DNA from: Desulfuromonadales bacterium
GTDB taxonomy: Bacteria > Desulfobacterota > Desulfuromonadia > Geobacterales > Pseudopelobacteraceae
Length of the DNA stretch: 44,480 nucleotides
NCBI GenBank assembly: GCA_013377095.1
Contig: JACAAY010000038.1
Span: 1 to 44,480 of the forward strand
Direction of reading: 5' to 3'
Positions 9,125-20,007 of this stretch are shown here, in pieces. The notes beneath the pieces were generated by a model. The model searched no databases. It was not told where the DNA came from and worked only from the letters and a program-made list of their open reading frames with translations. Positions within the stretch are counted from its first letter, which is position 1. Each line of letters opens with the position of its first letter. Both the position numbers and the translations under genes were made by a program.

Positions 9125-9170
9125 AAATGCAGAAGGCCGCAACCTGAGAGGATGCGGCCTTCTGCATTTT
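9125..9170. terminator. bidirectional terminator
   Basis: A 17-bp perfect inverted repeat (9125-9141 and 9153-9169, core GCAGAAGGCCGCA) has A-rich and T-rich outer ends. It sits between the convergent DUF362 gene and the Dcu carrier gene and can terminate both. Confidence 0.85.
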
Positions 9171-9187
9171 CAGACGCCTTCTTGAAT

Positions 9188-10516
9188 TCAGAAAATAATC
9201 CGTGAAATCGAATAGGCCACCACGGTTGAGGTGCCGACGCCGATCAGCCCGGGGAACATGAAGCTGTGGTTGAGGAGATATTTGCCGATGTGGGTGGTTC
9301 CGGTGCGGTCGAAGTTGATGGCTGCCAGGTCACTGGGATAGAAGGCGAAGAAGAAGTAGGCGTAGCTGGCCGGTACCAGTCCCAGCAGGAGCGGCATGGG
9401 CAATCCCAGGGCCACTCCCAGCGGCAGGGTGATGGCCAGGGTGGCGGCCTGGCTTTTGACAAAAGCCGAGATGCAGAACGTGGCGATGGCAAACGTCCAG
9501 GGGGCCAGCTTGACCATGATGCCGATGTTGTCCACCAGGAATTTCTTGTTGGCGGTGATGAAGGTATCGCTCATCCAGGCGATTCCGAAGATGGAGACCA
9601 CGGCGATCATGCCGGCGATGAAGACGCTGGAATGGGCGATATCCTTGGCCTTGACATCGGCGGCAAACATGATGAAGGCGCCGTAGGCCAGCATGACAAA
9701 CTGCACCACCGTGGTCATGGGCACCGGTTTCTTCTCGCCGTTGAGCGGCAGCAGGTCGGGATAGATCGCAAAGAGGATGATGGTGGCCACACCACCGAAG
9801 AAGAGCGCCACCGAGATTTTGGACGTGGCGGAGATCTTTTTGTCCAGGGTGGTGACGTCCACATCCAGCGCTTTCTTGAAGTCGGGGTCTTGCAGGCGGG
9901 CCTGGTATTCGGGATCCTTGTCCAGGTCAAGCCCCCGGTTGAAGCTCCAGGCAGCAGCGGCCAGAACGCCGATCACCCCCGCGGGCATGGTTATGGAGAG
10001 GATCTGGATCAGTGTGACCGGGTGGCCGGTCTTGGCGGCAAAACCGAGAAAAAAGGTCACGGCGGCAGCCACCGGGCTGGCGGTGATCCCCATCTGGGAA
10101 GCAACGCTGGAGATGGCCATGGGTCGCTCTGGCCGGATGCCGGTTTTGATGGCAACATCGGCGATGACCGGCAGCAGGGCGTACACCGCGTGGCCGGTGC
10201 CGCAGCAGACCGTCAGGAAGAAGGTGGAGAGCGGTGCCAGGATGGTCACGTATTTGGGATGGGCGCGCAGCATCCGTTCGGTGAGCTGCACCAGGTAATC
10301 CAGGCCGCCTGCCACCTGCAGGGTGGCGGCCGCGGTCACCACCGCCAGGATGATCAGCATGACCGCAATGGGCGGTTCTGCCGGGGCATCGCGGAAACCG
10401 AGCGAGAGCAGCGCCACGCCGAGGCCGCCGATCAGGCCCAGGGCCACGCCTCCCCGGCGGATACCGATCAGAACCGCGCCAAGTACCAGTACGAATTGGA
10501 TCCAGAACATTGCCAT
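9188..10516 (-). CDS. anaerobic C4-dicarboxylate transporter, DcuA/DcuB family
   Basis: A 442-residue inner-membrane carrier with about ten hydrophobic segments. It matches the Dcu family, which exchanges or takes up fumarate, malate, aspartate and succinate under anaerobic conditions. Diagnostic stretches are RRGGVALGLIGGLGVALL, ATLQVAGGLDYLVQLTE, CCGTGHAVYALLPVIADVAIK and RPERPMAISSVASQMGITASPVAAAV. Which Dcu subtype it is (uptake or antiport) cannot be settled by eye. The ATG at 10516 is chosen because GGAGGT lies 6 bases before it. It is the last gene after the kinase and regulator genes on the same strand, but it has its own 260-bp leader with a sigma-54 promoter and three palindromes, so the upstream regulator probably controls it. 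Confidence 0.92.
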   Translation of the reverse strand: MAMFWIQFVLVLGAVLIGIRRGGVALGLIGGLGVALLSLGFRDAPAEPPIAVMLIILAVVTAAATLQVAGGLDYLVQLTERMLRAHPKYVTILAPLSTFFLTVCCGTGHAVYALLPVIADVAIKTGIRPERPMAISSVASQMGITASPVAAAVTFFLGFAAKTGHPVTLIQILSITMPAGVIGVLAAAAWSFNRGLDLDKDPEYQARLQDPDFKKALDVDVTTLDKKISATSKISVALFFGGVATIILFAIYPDLLPLNGEKKPVPMTTVVQFVMLAYGAFIMFAADVKAKDIAHSSVFIAGMIAVVSIFGIAWMSDTFITANKKFLVDNIGIMVKLAPWTFAIATFCISAFVKSQAATLAITLPLGVALGLPMPLLLGLVPASYAYFFFAFYPSDLAAINFDRTGTTHIGKYLLNHSFMFPGLIGVGTSTVVAYSISRIIF

Positions 10517-10587
10517 GGGGAGACCTCCACTGTCGGGTTGATAGCGCGGGGAATGCACAAACCCGCGTTCTATTTTATCGAACAGAT

Positions 10588-10604
10588 AGCATGATCAATG
10601 CCAA
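10588..10604 (-). promoter_or_regulatory. sigma-54 promoter of the Dcu gene
   Basis: On the minus strand, TTGGCATTGATCATGCT has GG and GC elements with exactly the 10-base spacing of -24/-12 promoters (consensus TTGGCACG-N4-TTGCW). It would start transcription near 10577, about 60 bases before the ATG at 10516. The gene upstream encodes a sigma-54 activator, which supports the call. Confidence 0.75.
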
Positions 10605-10678
10605 TCGGTTGGTGATTTGCAACGGCTTGATATTGCGTGTAAATTTACGAAAAAACATGGCGGGAAGGTAGGGGTACC

Positions 10679-10693
10679 ATAACTCCAGGTTAT
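10679..10693. promoter_or_regulatory. activator-binding palindrome, proximal (site 1)
   Basis: ATAAC-TCCAG-GTTAT has perfectly matching arms and shares its ATAAC/GTTAT arms with two further sites at 10750 and 10769. It is about 90 bases upstream of the sigma-54 promoter, a normal distance for an enhancer-type site. Confidence 0.65.
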
Positions 10694-10749
10694 GAGTAGG
10701 AGTTGATGTGAGTGAAAAAGTGCAGTAATTTCAGATTGATGTGCCGATT

Positions 10750-10779
10750 ATAACCTGAGGTTATGATTATAACTGCAGA

Positions 10780-10783
<4 letters not shown>
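10750..10783. promoter_or_regulatory. pair of activator-binding palindromes (sites 2 and 3)
   Basis: Site 2 is ATAAC-CTGAG-GTTAT (10750-10764), a perfect 15-base palindrome apart from its centre. Site 3 is ATAAC-TGCAG-ATTAT (10769-10783), with one changed base. Their centres are 19 bases apart, about two helical turns, so two dimers would lie on one face. Site 3 overlaps the stop codon of the regulator gene. These are probably upstream activating sequences for the adjacent sigma-54 response regulator. Confidence 0.65.
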
Positions 10784-12194
<1,411 letters not shown>

Positions 12195-12198
<4 letters not shown>

Positions 12199-13976
12199 GT
12201 GGTTTCTCCTTCGATATGGATCGGCAGTGACAGCGTGACCGTGGTTCCGTTACCGGGTGAGGATTCAAACTCCAGACTCCCGTTGTGTTCCTTGACGATC
12301 CCGGCCGAAACCGATAGACCCAGACCGGTGCCCCCACTGCTACGTTTGGTGGTGAAAAAGGGGTCGGTCAGTCGGGGGAGATCCTCGGGAGAGATGCCGC
12401 TCCCCTGGTCCCGCAGACGGAACAGTACGGCATTGCGGGAAGCGTCGAAACAGGTGCTCAACTCGATGGCGCGGTCACTGTCCGGCAGGGACTGGCAGGC
12501 ATTGATGATCAGATTGACCAGCACCTGTTCAATGCGCTGGCTGTTGCCCCGAAAATGGGGAAGATTGTCGGCAAACGCCGTACTGAATCGGGTGGTCGCT
12601 TTGCGAATGGTCGGCTCCACCAGACGGATTGCTGCCTGGGCAACTGCATTCAACTCTGCCAATTCGTTGCAGGCGCTGTCCCCCTGTCGGGCAAAATCCT
12701 TCAGCTCATTCACGATGCGGCTGATGCGCTTGCCCGCATCCTGAAGCTTGTCCAAGCTGCGCGGGATCTCCTCCCGCATGCGTGAGTAGGGCAGTCCTCC
12801 GCAGAGGAAGTCACCGTTGTCCCGGTAAAAACCTTCCAGTACCCTGGCTGCATCCGTAAAAACCCGCTTGAGGGTTGGAATCTCAAGCAGTATCTGACCG
12901 GTGGGGTTGTTGATTTCATGGGCTACGCCGGAGACCAGCACCCCCAATGCGGCCATCTTGTCGGCCTGAATCAGCTGCTGCTGATTGAGTCGCAGCTCTT
13001 CCTCGGCATGGCGTCTTTCGGCGATCTCGCGGGTCAGATCGGCGGTGCGCAGGGCCACCTGCCGGTGCAGAGTGCGGGACCAGAGGGCGAAACCACCCAC
13101 CAGGAGCACCAGGGGGCCAATGACGATCAGGCCGACACGGAGAAGCTGTCGCCAGGGGAGTTGATCCGGCTCCAGCACCCCAAGCCATCTGTTATGGATT
13201 TCCTGGTACTGGCCGGTCTTCTTGAGGATGGCCAACCCCTCGTTGAAACGCGAGAGCAAACTGTCATTACCCTTTCTGACCGCGTAGCAGTAACGATGGG
13301 TGGCCACGTTGCGCACCACCGGCAGCAGGTTGTTCAGTTTCAGCTCTCGGATCAGGTACATACCCGGCACGATGGCCACTATGGCAAAGTCGGTCTTGCC
13401 CGCTGCCAACATTCGCAGGGCATCGGCCGGGGTGTCGCTCAAGACCAGTTTTCCCTTAAATCCGCTCTGAATCAGGTAATCGTGCATGATCCCGCGGCGA
13501 TGGACCGCCACGCTCTTTCCCGCCAGCTCATCCAGAGTATTGACCAGGGGTGAATCGCGACGGGCGAAGACGGCATGGTTGACGATGGTGTGAGGCGGGG
13601 AAAAATCAACCTCCCGGACCCGTTCCTCCGACCAGGACATGCCCTGCAGCACATCGATGCTCCCGCTGTTCAACGCATCCCGCATACCGGACCAGCCGCC
13701 CAGGCGGATTTCTACCCGCATTCCCATAACCTTGGCAATGGCGCGGGTCAGGTCGACATTATAGCCGGCAGGGTGGCCGTCCCTGTTGATGAATTCGTAG
13801 GGGGGATAATCGCGATCACCGCCAACTATGATGACGGGAGGGGTGCTGGGGAGGTCCTGGCCGGCTTTAACGCTGAGTGGCATGAAGAGGATGACAATAA
13901 AAAACGCCGCCATAAGAGCACCCCGGAGAGGTGGTCGTATGGCGGCGCTGGGTTGTGGTTGAAGGCAGCATGGCAT
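12195..13976 (-). CDS. sensor histidine kinase with periplasmic solute-binding domain
   Basis: About 593 residues. A signal-type hydrophobic segment (about 22-40) is followed by a family 3 extracellular solute-binding domain (about 48-268: GDRDYPPYEFINRDGHPAGYNVDL, GSIDVLQGMSWSEERVREVDFS, ELAGKSVAVHRRG). Next come a transmembrane helix (about 280-302), an H-box GVAHEINNPTG and an HATPase domain with N-box NLIINACQSL, DQGSGIS, DPFFTTK and GTGLGLS. There is no PAS or HAMP domain. The start is uncertain: the ATG at 13976 gives a positively charged n-region and follows the nadA stop by 35 bases, while an ATG at 13913 would give a shorter uncharged signal. Family 3 domains usually bind polar amino acids. 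Context suggests a dicarboxylate or acidic amino acid signal. Confidence 0.88.
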
Positions 13977-14011
13977 GGCGAGGTATCCGCTCTGCTCCTG
14001 GCGCTGCGCCA

Positions 14012-14926
14012 TCAGTCCCTGGGAATGGCCAGCATCCGGTCCAGGGCCTGCTTGGCCCGCAGACGGATATCCTCCGGAACGGTGATGACCGGTGTCAGGG
14101 TCTGGAGAGAGTGGAGCACATCCTCCAGCGAAGTCAGTTTCATGTTGGGGCAGAACAGGGCCGGCGAAGCCAGGATAAATTCCTTGTCCGGATTTTCCAG
14201 GCGCAGGCGGTAGAGGATTCCGGCCTCGGTTCCGATGATGAACTGACGGGCCGGGCTGGTGCGGCAGTAATCGTACATGGCGCTGGTGGAGCAGGCTTGG
14301 TCTGCCAGGGCCGTAACTTCGGGAGCGCACTCGGGATGGCAGATGAAGAGCGCCTCGGGGTATTGGGCTTTCTTGGCCAGCACCGCCTCCACTGTCATAC
14401 GCTCATGGGTCGGACAGTAGCCGTCCCAGTAGATGAACTCCTTCTCCGGTACCGATTTAGCCACGAAGCGACCCAGGTTGCGGTCGGGCGCGAAGATGAT
14501 CTTAGGATCCGGCAGGGATTTGACCACTTTGGTGGCGTTGGCCGAAGTGCAGCAGATATCGGAGTGGGCCTTGACTTCGGCGGTGGAGTTGACATAGGTC
14601 ACCACCGGCACGCCGGGATGCTTGGCTTTCAGATCCTCCAACCCTTCGGCGGTTACCATGTCCGCCATGGGGCAACCGGCATCGGGACGGGGCAGCAACA
14701 CCTTCTTGCCCGGTGAAAGAATCGCGGCCGATTCGGCCATGAAATGCACGCCGCAAAAGACGATTACGTCTGCCGATGTCTTGGCTGCCTCAATGGAGAG
14801 CCCCAGCGAGTCGCCGGTGATGTCGGCGATCTCCTGCACTTCGTCCCGCATGTAGTTGTGGGCCAGCAACACCGCGTTATGTTTCTTGAGAAGTTCTCTG
14901 ATCTGTTCCTTGATGCTATCGTTCAT
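14012..14926 (-). CDS. nadA: quinolinate synthase
   Basis: A 304-residue [4Fe-4S] enzyme that condenses iminoaspartate with dihydroxyacetone phosphate to quinolinate in NAD synthesis. Recognisable blocks are [81 protein letters not shown] and HPECAPEV. Cluster ligands are probably the Cys in GCPMAD, in HPECAPEV and in LFCPNMK. Length is typical for the short form. AAAGGA precedes the ATG. It is divergent from tRNA-Pro and is followed by the sensor kinase gene after 35 bases, so read-through into the two-component genes is possible. NadB is not in the window. Confidence 0.96.
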   Translation of the reverse strand: MNDSIKEQIRELLKKHNAVLLAHNYMRDEVQEIADITGDSLGLSIEAAKTSADVIVFCGVHFMAESAAILSPGKKVLLPRPDAGCPMADMVTAEGLEDLKAKHPGVPVVTYVNSTAEVKAHSDICCTSANATKVVKSLPDPKIIFAPDRNLGRFVAKSVPEKEFIYWDGYCPTHERMTVEAVLAKKAQYPEALFICHPECAPEVTALADQACSTSAMYDYCRTSPARQFIIGTEAGILYRLRLENPDKEFILASPALFCPNMKLTSLEDVLHSLQTLTPVITVPEDIRLRAKQALDRMLAIPRD

Positions 14927-14958
14927 ATTTGTACGATCCTTTCACAGGGTCTTTGAGG

Positions 14959-14988
14959 TTGACAACAGTGCCACAAAAAAGATATAAA
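14959..14988 (+). promoter_or_regulatory. sigma-70 promoter of tRNA-Pro
   Basis: A perfect -35 TTGACA (14959-14964) and a -10 TATAAA (14983-14988) are separated by 18 bases and placed just before the tRNA 5' end at 14999. Confidence 0.75.
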
Positions 14989-14998
14989 ATCAATTCTT

Positions 14999-15075
14999 CG
15001 GGATGTAGCGCAGCCTGGTAGCGCACCTGCTTCGGGAGCAGGGGGTCACAAGTTCAAATCTTGCCATCCCGACCA
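14999..15075 (+). tRNA. tRNA-Pro (anticodon CGG)
   Basis: A 77-base cloverleaf with acceptor arms CGGGATG and CATCCCG, discriminator A and encoded CCA. The anticodon stem CCTGC/GCAGG closes the loop TTCGGGA, giving anticodon CGG for the proline codon CCG. The T loop reads TTCAAAT. It has its own promoter upstream and a terminator downstream, so it is a single-gene unit. Such genes are common integration targets, but no second copy of the 3' end or integrase gene is seen here. Confidence 0.96.
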
Positions 15076-15082
15076 TTAAAGA

Positions 15083-15118
15083 ATAAGGGGTTACGTCATC
15101 TGGCGTGACCCCTTTTCT
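15083..15118 (+). terminator. terminator of tRNA-Pro
   Basis: The hairpin GGGGTTACG (15087-15095) / CGTGACCCC (15104-15112), with one G-U pair, is followed by TTTT. Confidence 0.8.
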
Positions 15119-15245
15119 TATTCCCGGTTGTGATGCGACGCAACCAGTGTTGCGAGACAACAACAACGGTTATGGATTCCGGTTTGATCGTGATTTCGCT
15201 CCAGGTGTCCTGATGGATGCCCAACGGAATTCAGACAACCAAATA

Positions 15246-16763
15246 TTACTTCTCGGGAAACTTCAGCGCACGCGTGCTGTTTTTCCCACCGTGTTTTGCT
15301 AAATAGAGTGCCTTGTCGGCGATGTCGATAATCTGTTCCTTGGTCTTGTTTCCCGCTGTGGCAGTGTACCTGGTCAGTCCGATGCTGATGGTTGTCTTGA
15401 TGGCCACATCACCCACGTTTGTGGTAAGGGCTTCAACCCGCGCACGCAGATTTTCGGCAACGACGATGGCGTTGGAGAGGTCCGTTTCCGGCATGATGAT
15501 GACGAACTCGTCCCCACCGTAGCGGGCAAAAATATCGGTGACGCGGACTATTTCCTGGACCGCCTTGCCGATATTGATCAGAACCAGGTCTCCAACGGTG
15601 TGGCCATGGGCGTCGTTGATGGTTTTGAAATCATCCACGTCAAAGATGGCCAGGGAGAACTGGCGTTTGTAGCGTTGGGCCCGCATGAGCTCGTTGTCCA
15701 GGGCTTCCTGAAAGAACCGGCGATTGTAAATACCGGTCAGCCCATCTCGGAAAGCCAGTTCCCGGTGCAGGACGTTGGCATCATGGAGTTCCTGAACCCG
15801 TTTCTCGGCTTTTTCCTTGGCCTGTTTCAGTTCGATGGTCTGCATTTCATAGGATTCGTGCAGGTTGCTCAGCTCCTGATTGGCTTCCTGTAAAATCAGG
15901 GAGAGCGGTCGCATGGCATCGGGGGGGATTGCGAAGGATTCGAGAACCTCAAAGGCCCTTGCGGTAGCGGTTTCAATCAGGGTTTCCACCTCCTGCCCCA
16001 GCAGACCGAATGTCTCATACAGGATCTGCTTGGCACGACTGATCTTGGCGTCCCCGGGTGTTCCACAGCAGAATGAAGCAAGGCAGTCGGCAACGCACAG
16101 GATATCGCGCTGCTGCTGATAGGGGTCGGAAACCGCGGCGCCCGAATGATGGTGCCTGATGGGAGCATACAGTTCCTCGGGGAGTTGCCAACTCAAGAGA
16201 AGTTCCGCCCCCAACTCCTGGTGGTCAAAACCGAAAATGCCCCGCTCTGCCTCGCATAACGCTATCCGCTGCTGTTCCCGCATCTGGAAGACCTTCTGGT
16301 AGTCATGCGGTTTGTTTCCGTACATCACCAGAATGCCAATGTCCTGGAGCAGTGCGATCACAAAAATATCGCGGTTTTGGCTGCCCACCAGCGTGGAAAC
16401 CATATCGGCTGCAACGGCTGCTGTCAGCGCTCGTCTCCAAAAGACAGTGGTATCGAAGGAACCGTTGGGTTCGGCTTGAAACTCCGATACGATGACAAAG
16501 GAGAGGGCAATGTTGGTTACGGTGATCGAGCCGAGCAGGGCCAGCGCCCTTTCAATGCTGGTTACGGCACCGCGCGGATTGAAATAGGAAGAGTTGGAGG
16601 CCTTCAGAATCCGCGCCGTAAGGGCCGGGTCAGACTCGATCAGAAAGGCCAGATCCTGAAAGGTGAAGTCGTCCTTGCGGATCGTTTCAAGTATCTTGAT
16701 GGCTATAAGTGGCGGAGAAGGGAGGCGAATTTTGCCTGAAATCAGAGCCTGGATAGGCTGCAT
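15246..16763 (-). CDS. HDOD domain-diguanylate cyclase fusion
   Basis: A 505-residue cytoplasmic signalling protein. The N-terminal HDOD domain (about residues 10-210: LPSPPLIAIKILETI, ESDPALTARILKASNSSYFN, ERALALLGS, GFDHQELGAELLLSW) is a metal-poor relative of HD hydrolases used as a signalling scaffold. A helical linker (about 290-330) leads to a GGDEF domain with DGLTGIYNRRFF, the active loop YGGDEF, and an I-site RVTD five residues before it. It should make cyclic di-GMP with feedback inhibition. GAGGAG lies well before the ATG. It starts 50 bases after the cobA-hemD stop and may be the last gene of the heme operon transcript. Confidence 0.92.
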   Translation of the reverse strand: MQPIQALISGKIRLPSPPLIAIKILETIRKDDFTFQDLAFLIESDPALTARILKASNSSYFNPRGAVTSIERALALLGSITVTNIALSFVIVSEFQAEPNGSFDTTVFWRRALTAAVAADMVSTLVGSQNRDIFVIALLQDIGILVMYGNKPHDYQKVFQMREQQRIALCEAERGIFGFDHQELGAELLLSWQLPEELYAPIRHHHSGAAVSDPYQQQRDILCVADCLASFCCGTPGDAKISRAKQILYETFGLLGQEVETLIETATARAFEVLESFAIPPDAMRPLSLILQEANQELSNLHESYEMQTIELKQAKEKAEKRVQELHDANVLHRELAFRDGLTGIYNRRFFQEALDNELMRAQRYKRQFSLAIFDVDDFKTINDAHGHTVGDLVLINIGKAVQEIVRVTDIFARYGGDEFVIIMPETDLSNAIVVAENLRARVEALTTNVGDVAIKTTISIGLTRYTATAGNKTKEQIIDIADKALYLAKHGGKNSTRALKFPEK

Positions 16764-16813
16764 ATGTCGTCTCCTCTCAAGTATGCGATTATCAAATGTA
16801 TAACCCAGCTTGC

Positions 16814-18334
16814 TCAGGTCGTCAAGAACGCTTCAATCGCATCGGTCAGAGCAGCCAGGGTATACTCGCCAGGTTCTATATCGACCTTGAGTCCCAGTTC
16901 CCGGCAGCTGCGTGAGGTAACCGGGCCGATGGACGCAATCGCCACCCCTTTGAGCATATCCAGCATGCGATCCTCTCCCAGCATCTGGGCAAGGTTCAGA
17001 ACCGTGGATGACGAGGTAAAGGTGATACAGTCCACCGAGCGTTTTTCCAGGGCAAAAATTGCCTCGGGCGGCAATCTGTCCGGAAGGACCGTGCGGTAGA
17101 CCACCGGGCAATCCATCAGGGCGCCCATTTTGCCCAGCTCGCGGGGGATGGCTTCGCGAGCGCGGTCAGCCCGTGGATAGAGGATCCTCTTTCCGGTAAT
17201 GTCCATTTTTGAGAATTCCGCCACGACACCCTCGGCCTTGTAATCCGATGCAACCAGATCGGCGCGTACGCCAAAGGTTTTGATGGATTCGGCGGTCTTC
17301 GGGCCCAGTGCGCAGACCTGGCAGTCGCCGAAGGCCCTGGCGTCCAATCCAAGGGTGTCAAGCCTCTGAAACAGGGCGCGCACCGCGTTGCCCGAGGTAA
17401 ACACCACAAAGTCATAGCTGGAGATGGTTCTCAATGCGGCATCCAGCGGTTCCCACTGTTCCGGCTCGACCAGCCGGATGGTGGGGCATTCAATGACCGC
17501 TGCCCCGCGCTCGGTCAGCATGGTCGCAAATTCTCCGGCCTGGGCAACGGCGCGGGTAACCATAAGCTTTTTACCGAAGAGCGTGCGTGCATCGAACCAG
17601 CGCAATTTTTCCCGCAGGGTGACCACTTCACCCACAATGGTGACGGCGGGTGGTTTGAAGTCATTTTTTTCAGCGAGGTCGGCGATATCTGCCAGGGTGC
17701 CGGTCAACACCCGCTGTTTGGGCAGGGTACCCCAGCGCACCAGCGCTACCGGTGTTTCCGGGTTTTTACCGTGTTGTATCAAGCGTTCCATGTTCCGGCG
17801 CAGTGTTTTGATGCCCATATAAAAGACGATCGTACCGTTGCCATGGGACAGGCGTTCCCAGTCGATATGGGATTCGTCCTTGTCCTTCCCCTCCTGGCCG
17901 GTGACCAGTGTAACCGATGCGGTGTAGTCGCGGTGGGTGAGCGGAATGCCAGCATAGGCGGATGCGCCGATCGAGGCGGTCACGCCCGGCACGATCTCGA
18001 AGGACACTCCTGCTGCGCGCAGCGCTTCACACTCCTCGCCGCCGCGTCCGAACACAAAGGGGTCGCCCCCTTTGAGGCGAACCACAATCTTTCCCTCATG
18101 CCCCTTTTCCACCAGCAGAGCGTTGATTTCGTCCTGACCCTGGTTGTGGCGGCCGCCGATCTTGCCGGCGTAGATCCGCTCCGCTGAAGGGGGGGCATGA
18201 TTCAGGAGCTGCTCGTTGGCCAGGTAGTCGTACACCACCACTTCGGCCCGGCGCAGGCACTCCACACCGCGCAGGGTTATCAAACCAGGGTCACCGGGGC
18301 CTGAGCCGACCAGATACACTATACCTTTACTCAT
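16814..18334 (-). CDS. cobA-hemD: uroporphyrinogen-III C-methyltransferase / uroporphyrinogen-III synthase fusion
   Basis: A 506-residue bifunctional enzyme. Residues about 1-245 are SUMT (CobA): VGSGPGDPGLITLRG, the GGRHNQGQDEIN segment, RLKGGDPFVFGRGGEE, VPGVTASIGASAYAGIPLTHR and FYMGIKTL. This half methylates uroporphyrinogen III to precorrin-2. Residues about 250-506 are HemD, which closes and inverts ring D of hydroxymethylbilane (MVTRAVAQAGEFATMLTERGAAV, VFTSGNAVRALFQRL, VACHARACTER not being needed; ITFTSSSTVLNLAQML). The fusion makes both the heme and the siroheme/cobalamin branches depend on one protein. The ATG at 18334 overlaps the end of hemC by 8 bases, which is translational coupling. 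The longer open frame upstream is a shadow of hemC. Confidence 0.94.
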   Translation of the reverse strand: MSKGIVYLVGSGPGDPGLITLRGVECLRRAEVVVYDYLANEQLLNHAPPSAERIYAGKIGGRHNQGQDEINALLVEKGHEGKIVVRLKGGDPFVFGRGGEECEALRAAGVSFEIVPGVTASIGASAYAGIPLTHRDYTASVTLVTGQEGKDKDESHIDWERLSHGNGTIVFYMGIKTLRRNMERLIQHGKNPETPVALVRWGTLPKQRVLTGTLADIADLAEKNDFKPPAVTIVGEVVTLREKLRWFDARTLFGKKLMVTRAVAQAGEFATMLTERGAAVIECPTIRLVEPEQWEPLDAALRTISSYDFVVFTSGNAVRALFQRLDTLGLDARAFGDCQVCALGPKTAESIKTFGVRADLVASDYKAEGVVAEFSKMDITGKRILYPRADRAREAIPRELGKMGALMDCPVVYRTVLPDRLPPEAIFALEKRSVDCITFTSSSTVLNLAQMLGEDRMLDMLKGVAIASIGPVTSRSCRELGLKVDIEPGEYTLAALTDAIEAFLTT

Positions 18335-19265
18335 TGATTTCACGCTGGTACACCTCCTCCAGAATTGCCTTGCCCCCCTGGGAGAGCAGTTGCTCAGCCA
18401 AAGCGTTTCCCAATTCCTCGCACTGTTCCACCGGGCCGCTGATCTCACCCCGTACGGAGTTTTGGCCATCAACTGCGGCAATAAAGCCGACCAGCCGCAG
18501 CACAGTATCCGTGACGGTCCCGTGCGCGGCAATCGGCACCTGGCAGCCCCCCTGGCAGCGCTTCAGCAGCGCCCGTTCGGCCCGTACCGCATAGCTGGTG
18601 GCGGGGTGATTGAAAAAGGCGATGGTTTCGGTGATGAGCGGGTCGGCCAGACGGCATTCGATTCCCAGGGCGCCCTGGCCGATGGCTGGCAGGGAGAGAT
18701 CCACATCCAGGTATTCCGCCACTCGGTCGGTGAGTCCGAGCCGTTTCAGGCCGGCCGCGGCCAGAATGACCGCATCCAGATTGTCTTCCTCAAGTTTGCG
18801 GATTCTGGTCTCCACATTGCCACGGATGGTGACCATCACAAGGTCAGGGCGCACTTTGAGCAGCTGGGCCTGGCGGCGCAAGGCGCTGGTGCCGACCTTG
18901 GCGCCCTGCGGTAGTTCGGAAAAGCGCAGATTGCGGGAGATGAGTGCGTCACGGGGATCCTCACGCTTGGTGATGCAGTACAAACCCAGTCCTTCCGGAA
19001 ACTCGGTCGGCACATCTTTCATGCTGTGGACGGCAATGTCTATTTCACCACGCAGCATGGCTTCTTCGATCTCCTTGACAAACAGCCCTTTACCTCCCAC
19101 CTGGGCCAGGGGTACATCCAAGATCTTGTCGCCCATGGTCTTGATTTTGGTCAGGGTGACCTCCATGCCGGGATACTTCTTCTCCAGTTCGGATTTGACC
19201 CAGTTAGCCTGCCAGAGCGCCAGCTGACTGGCGCGTGTTCCTATGCGAAGCTGCCGAGGGGGCAT
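18327..19265 (-). CDS. hemC: hydroxymethylbilane synthase (porphobilinogen deaminase)
   Basis: A 312-residue cytoplasmic enzyme joining four porphobilinogens into hydroxymethylbilane. Seen are LRIGTRASQLALWQA at the N terminus, DKILDVPLAQVGGKGLFVKEIE, DIAVHSMKDVPTE, GTSALRRQAQLL, NVETRIRKLEE and the cofactor loop QGGCQVPIAAHG, whose Cys carries the dipyrromethane cofactor. Length is normal. The start at 19265 is taken over an upstream in-frame codon because GGGAG lies 7-9 bases before it and the protein family begins here. It sits in the heme operon between sfsA and cobA-hemD. Confidence 0.97.
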   Translation of the reverse strand: MPPRQLRIGTRASQLALWQANWVKSELEKKYPGMEVTLTKIKTMGDKILDVPLAQVGGKGLFVKEIEEAMLRGEIDIAVHSMKDVPTEFPEGLGLYCITKREDPRDALISRNLRFSELPQGAKVGTSALRRQAQLLKVRPDLVMVTIRGNVETRIRKLEEDNLDAVILAAAGLKRLGLTDRVAEYLDVDLSLPAIGQGALGIECRLADPLITETIAFFNHPATSYAVRAERALLKRCQGGCQVPIAAHGTVTDTVLRLVGFIAAVDGQNSVRGEISGPVEQCEELGNALAEQLLSQGGKAILEEVYQREINE

Positions 19266-19284
19266 ATTCGTTCTCCCTTTGCGT

Positions 19285-20007
19285 TCAGAATGATGTGTTT
19301 CCGGATGAGTCATGCTCTACAATAAGAGGCAATCGTTGTGTCAGGTGAATTTCTTCCACGGATATGTCCGCCCGGTAAGCCAGGGCCTCCACGCCATTGG
19401 CCAGCGCCAGGCGCAGCAATCTGCCGTACTCGGGATCAATGGCGTCGGCCGGGGAGAGGCTCTCGGCATCGCCCCGCTGAACCGTGAAGAAGATTACGCC
19501 GCGGTCACCTTCCCTGACGACCCGCATCAACTCATTCAGGTGTTTCTGGCCGCGGGTTGTCACTGCATCCGGAAACAGCGCGGACGAGTTTTCGATCAGG
19601 GTGACATTTTTTACTTCCACAAAACAGCGACCGCTGGGACCCTCCAGAAGGAGGTCGATGCGGCTGTGTTCTCCGTAGGGTACTTCGGAACGGATGGTCT
19701 CGTATCCCTGCAGTTCCACTACGGAGCCGTTTTCAATCGCCTCGCGCACCAAACGGTTGGGAAGGGCCGTGTTGATACCGGCCCAGAAACCATTGGATTC
19801 TACCAGCTCCCAGGTAAGAGGGTAGGCGCGGCCGGGGTTGCTGCTTCGGGAAAGAAATACGCGGCTGCCGGGTTCAGCGCATCCTTTCATGCTCCCGGAA
19901 TTGGGGCAGTGGACCGTAACGCTCCTGCCGTCTTGCAGGGTCACATCCGCCAGAAAACGTTTGTAGCGCCTGATAAGAAGAGCGGGTATCAGTGGTGGCA
20001 ATTTCAC
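19285..20007 (-). CDS. sfsA: SfsA family protein (probable DNA/RNA-interacting nuclease-fold protein)
   Basis: A 240-residue protein matching SfsA throughout: [98 protein letters not shown]. SfsA was named for a sugar fermentation phenotype in E. coli, and its PD-(D/E)XK-like fold suggests nucleic acid binding; the true role is unsettled. It starts with GTG, overlapping the hemA stop as GTGA, with GGAAGAAGA before it. It thus lies inside the heme operon between hemA and hemC without an obvious metabolic reason. Confidence 0.93.
   Translation of the reverse strand: MKLPPLIPALLIRRYKRFLADVTLQDGRSVTVHCPNSGSMKGCAEPGSRVFLSRSSNPGRAYPLTWELVESNGFWAGINTALPNRLVREAIENGSVVELQGYETIRSEVPYGEHSRIDLLLEGPSGRCFVEVKNVTLIENSSALFPDAVTTRGQKHLNELMRVVREGDRGVIFFTVQRGDAESLSPADAIDPEYGRLLRLALANGVEALAYRADISVEEIHLTQRLPLIVEHDSSGNTSF

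Noticed and set aside
9266..10594. 442-codon plus-strand frame opposite the Dcu gene
   Set aside because: Gly/Asp/His-rich antisense shadow of the GC-rich carrier gene; the Dcu reading has clear family motifs.
14999..15240. Possible integration site at tRNA-Pro
   Set aside because: No integrase gene or repeated tRNA 3' end was seen in the window.
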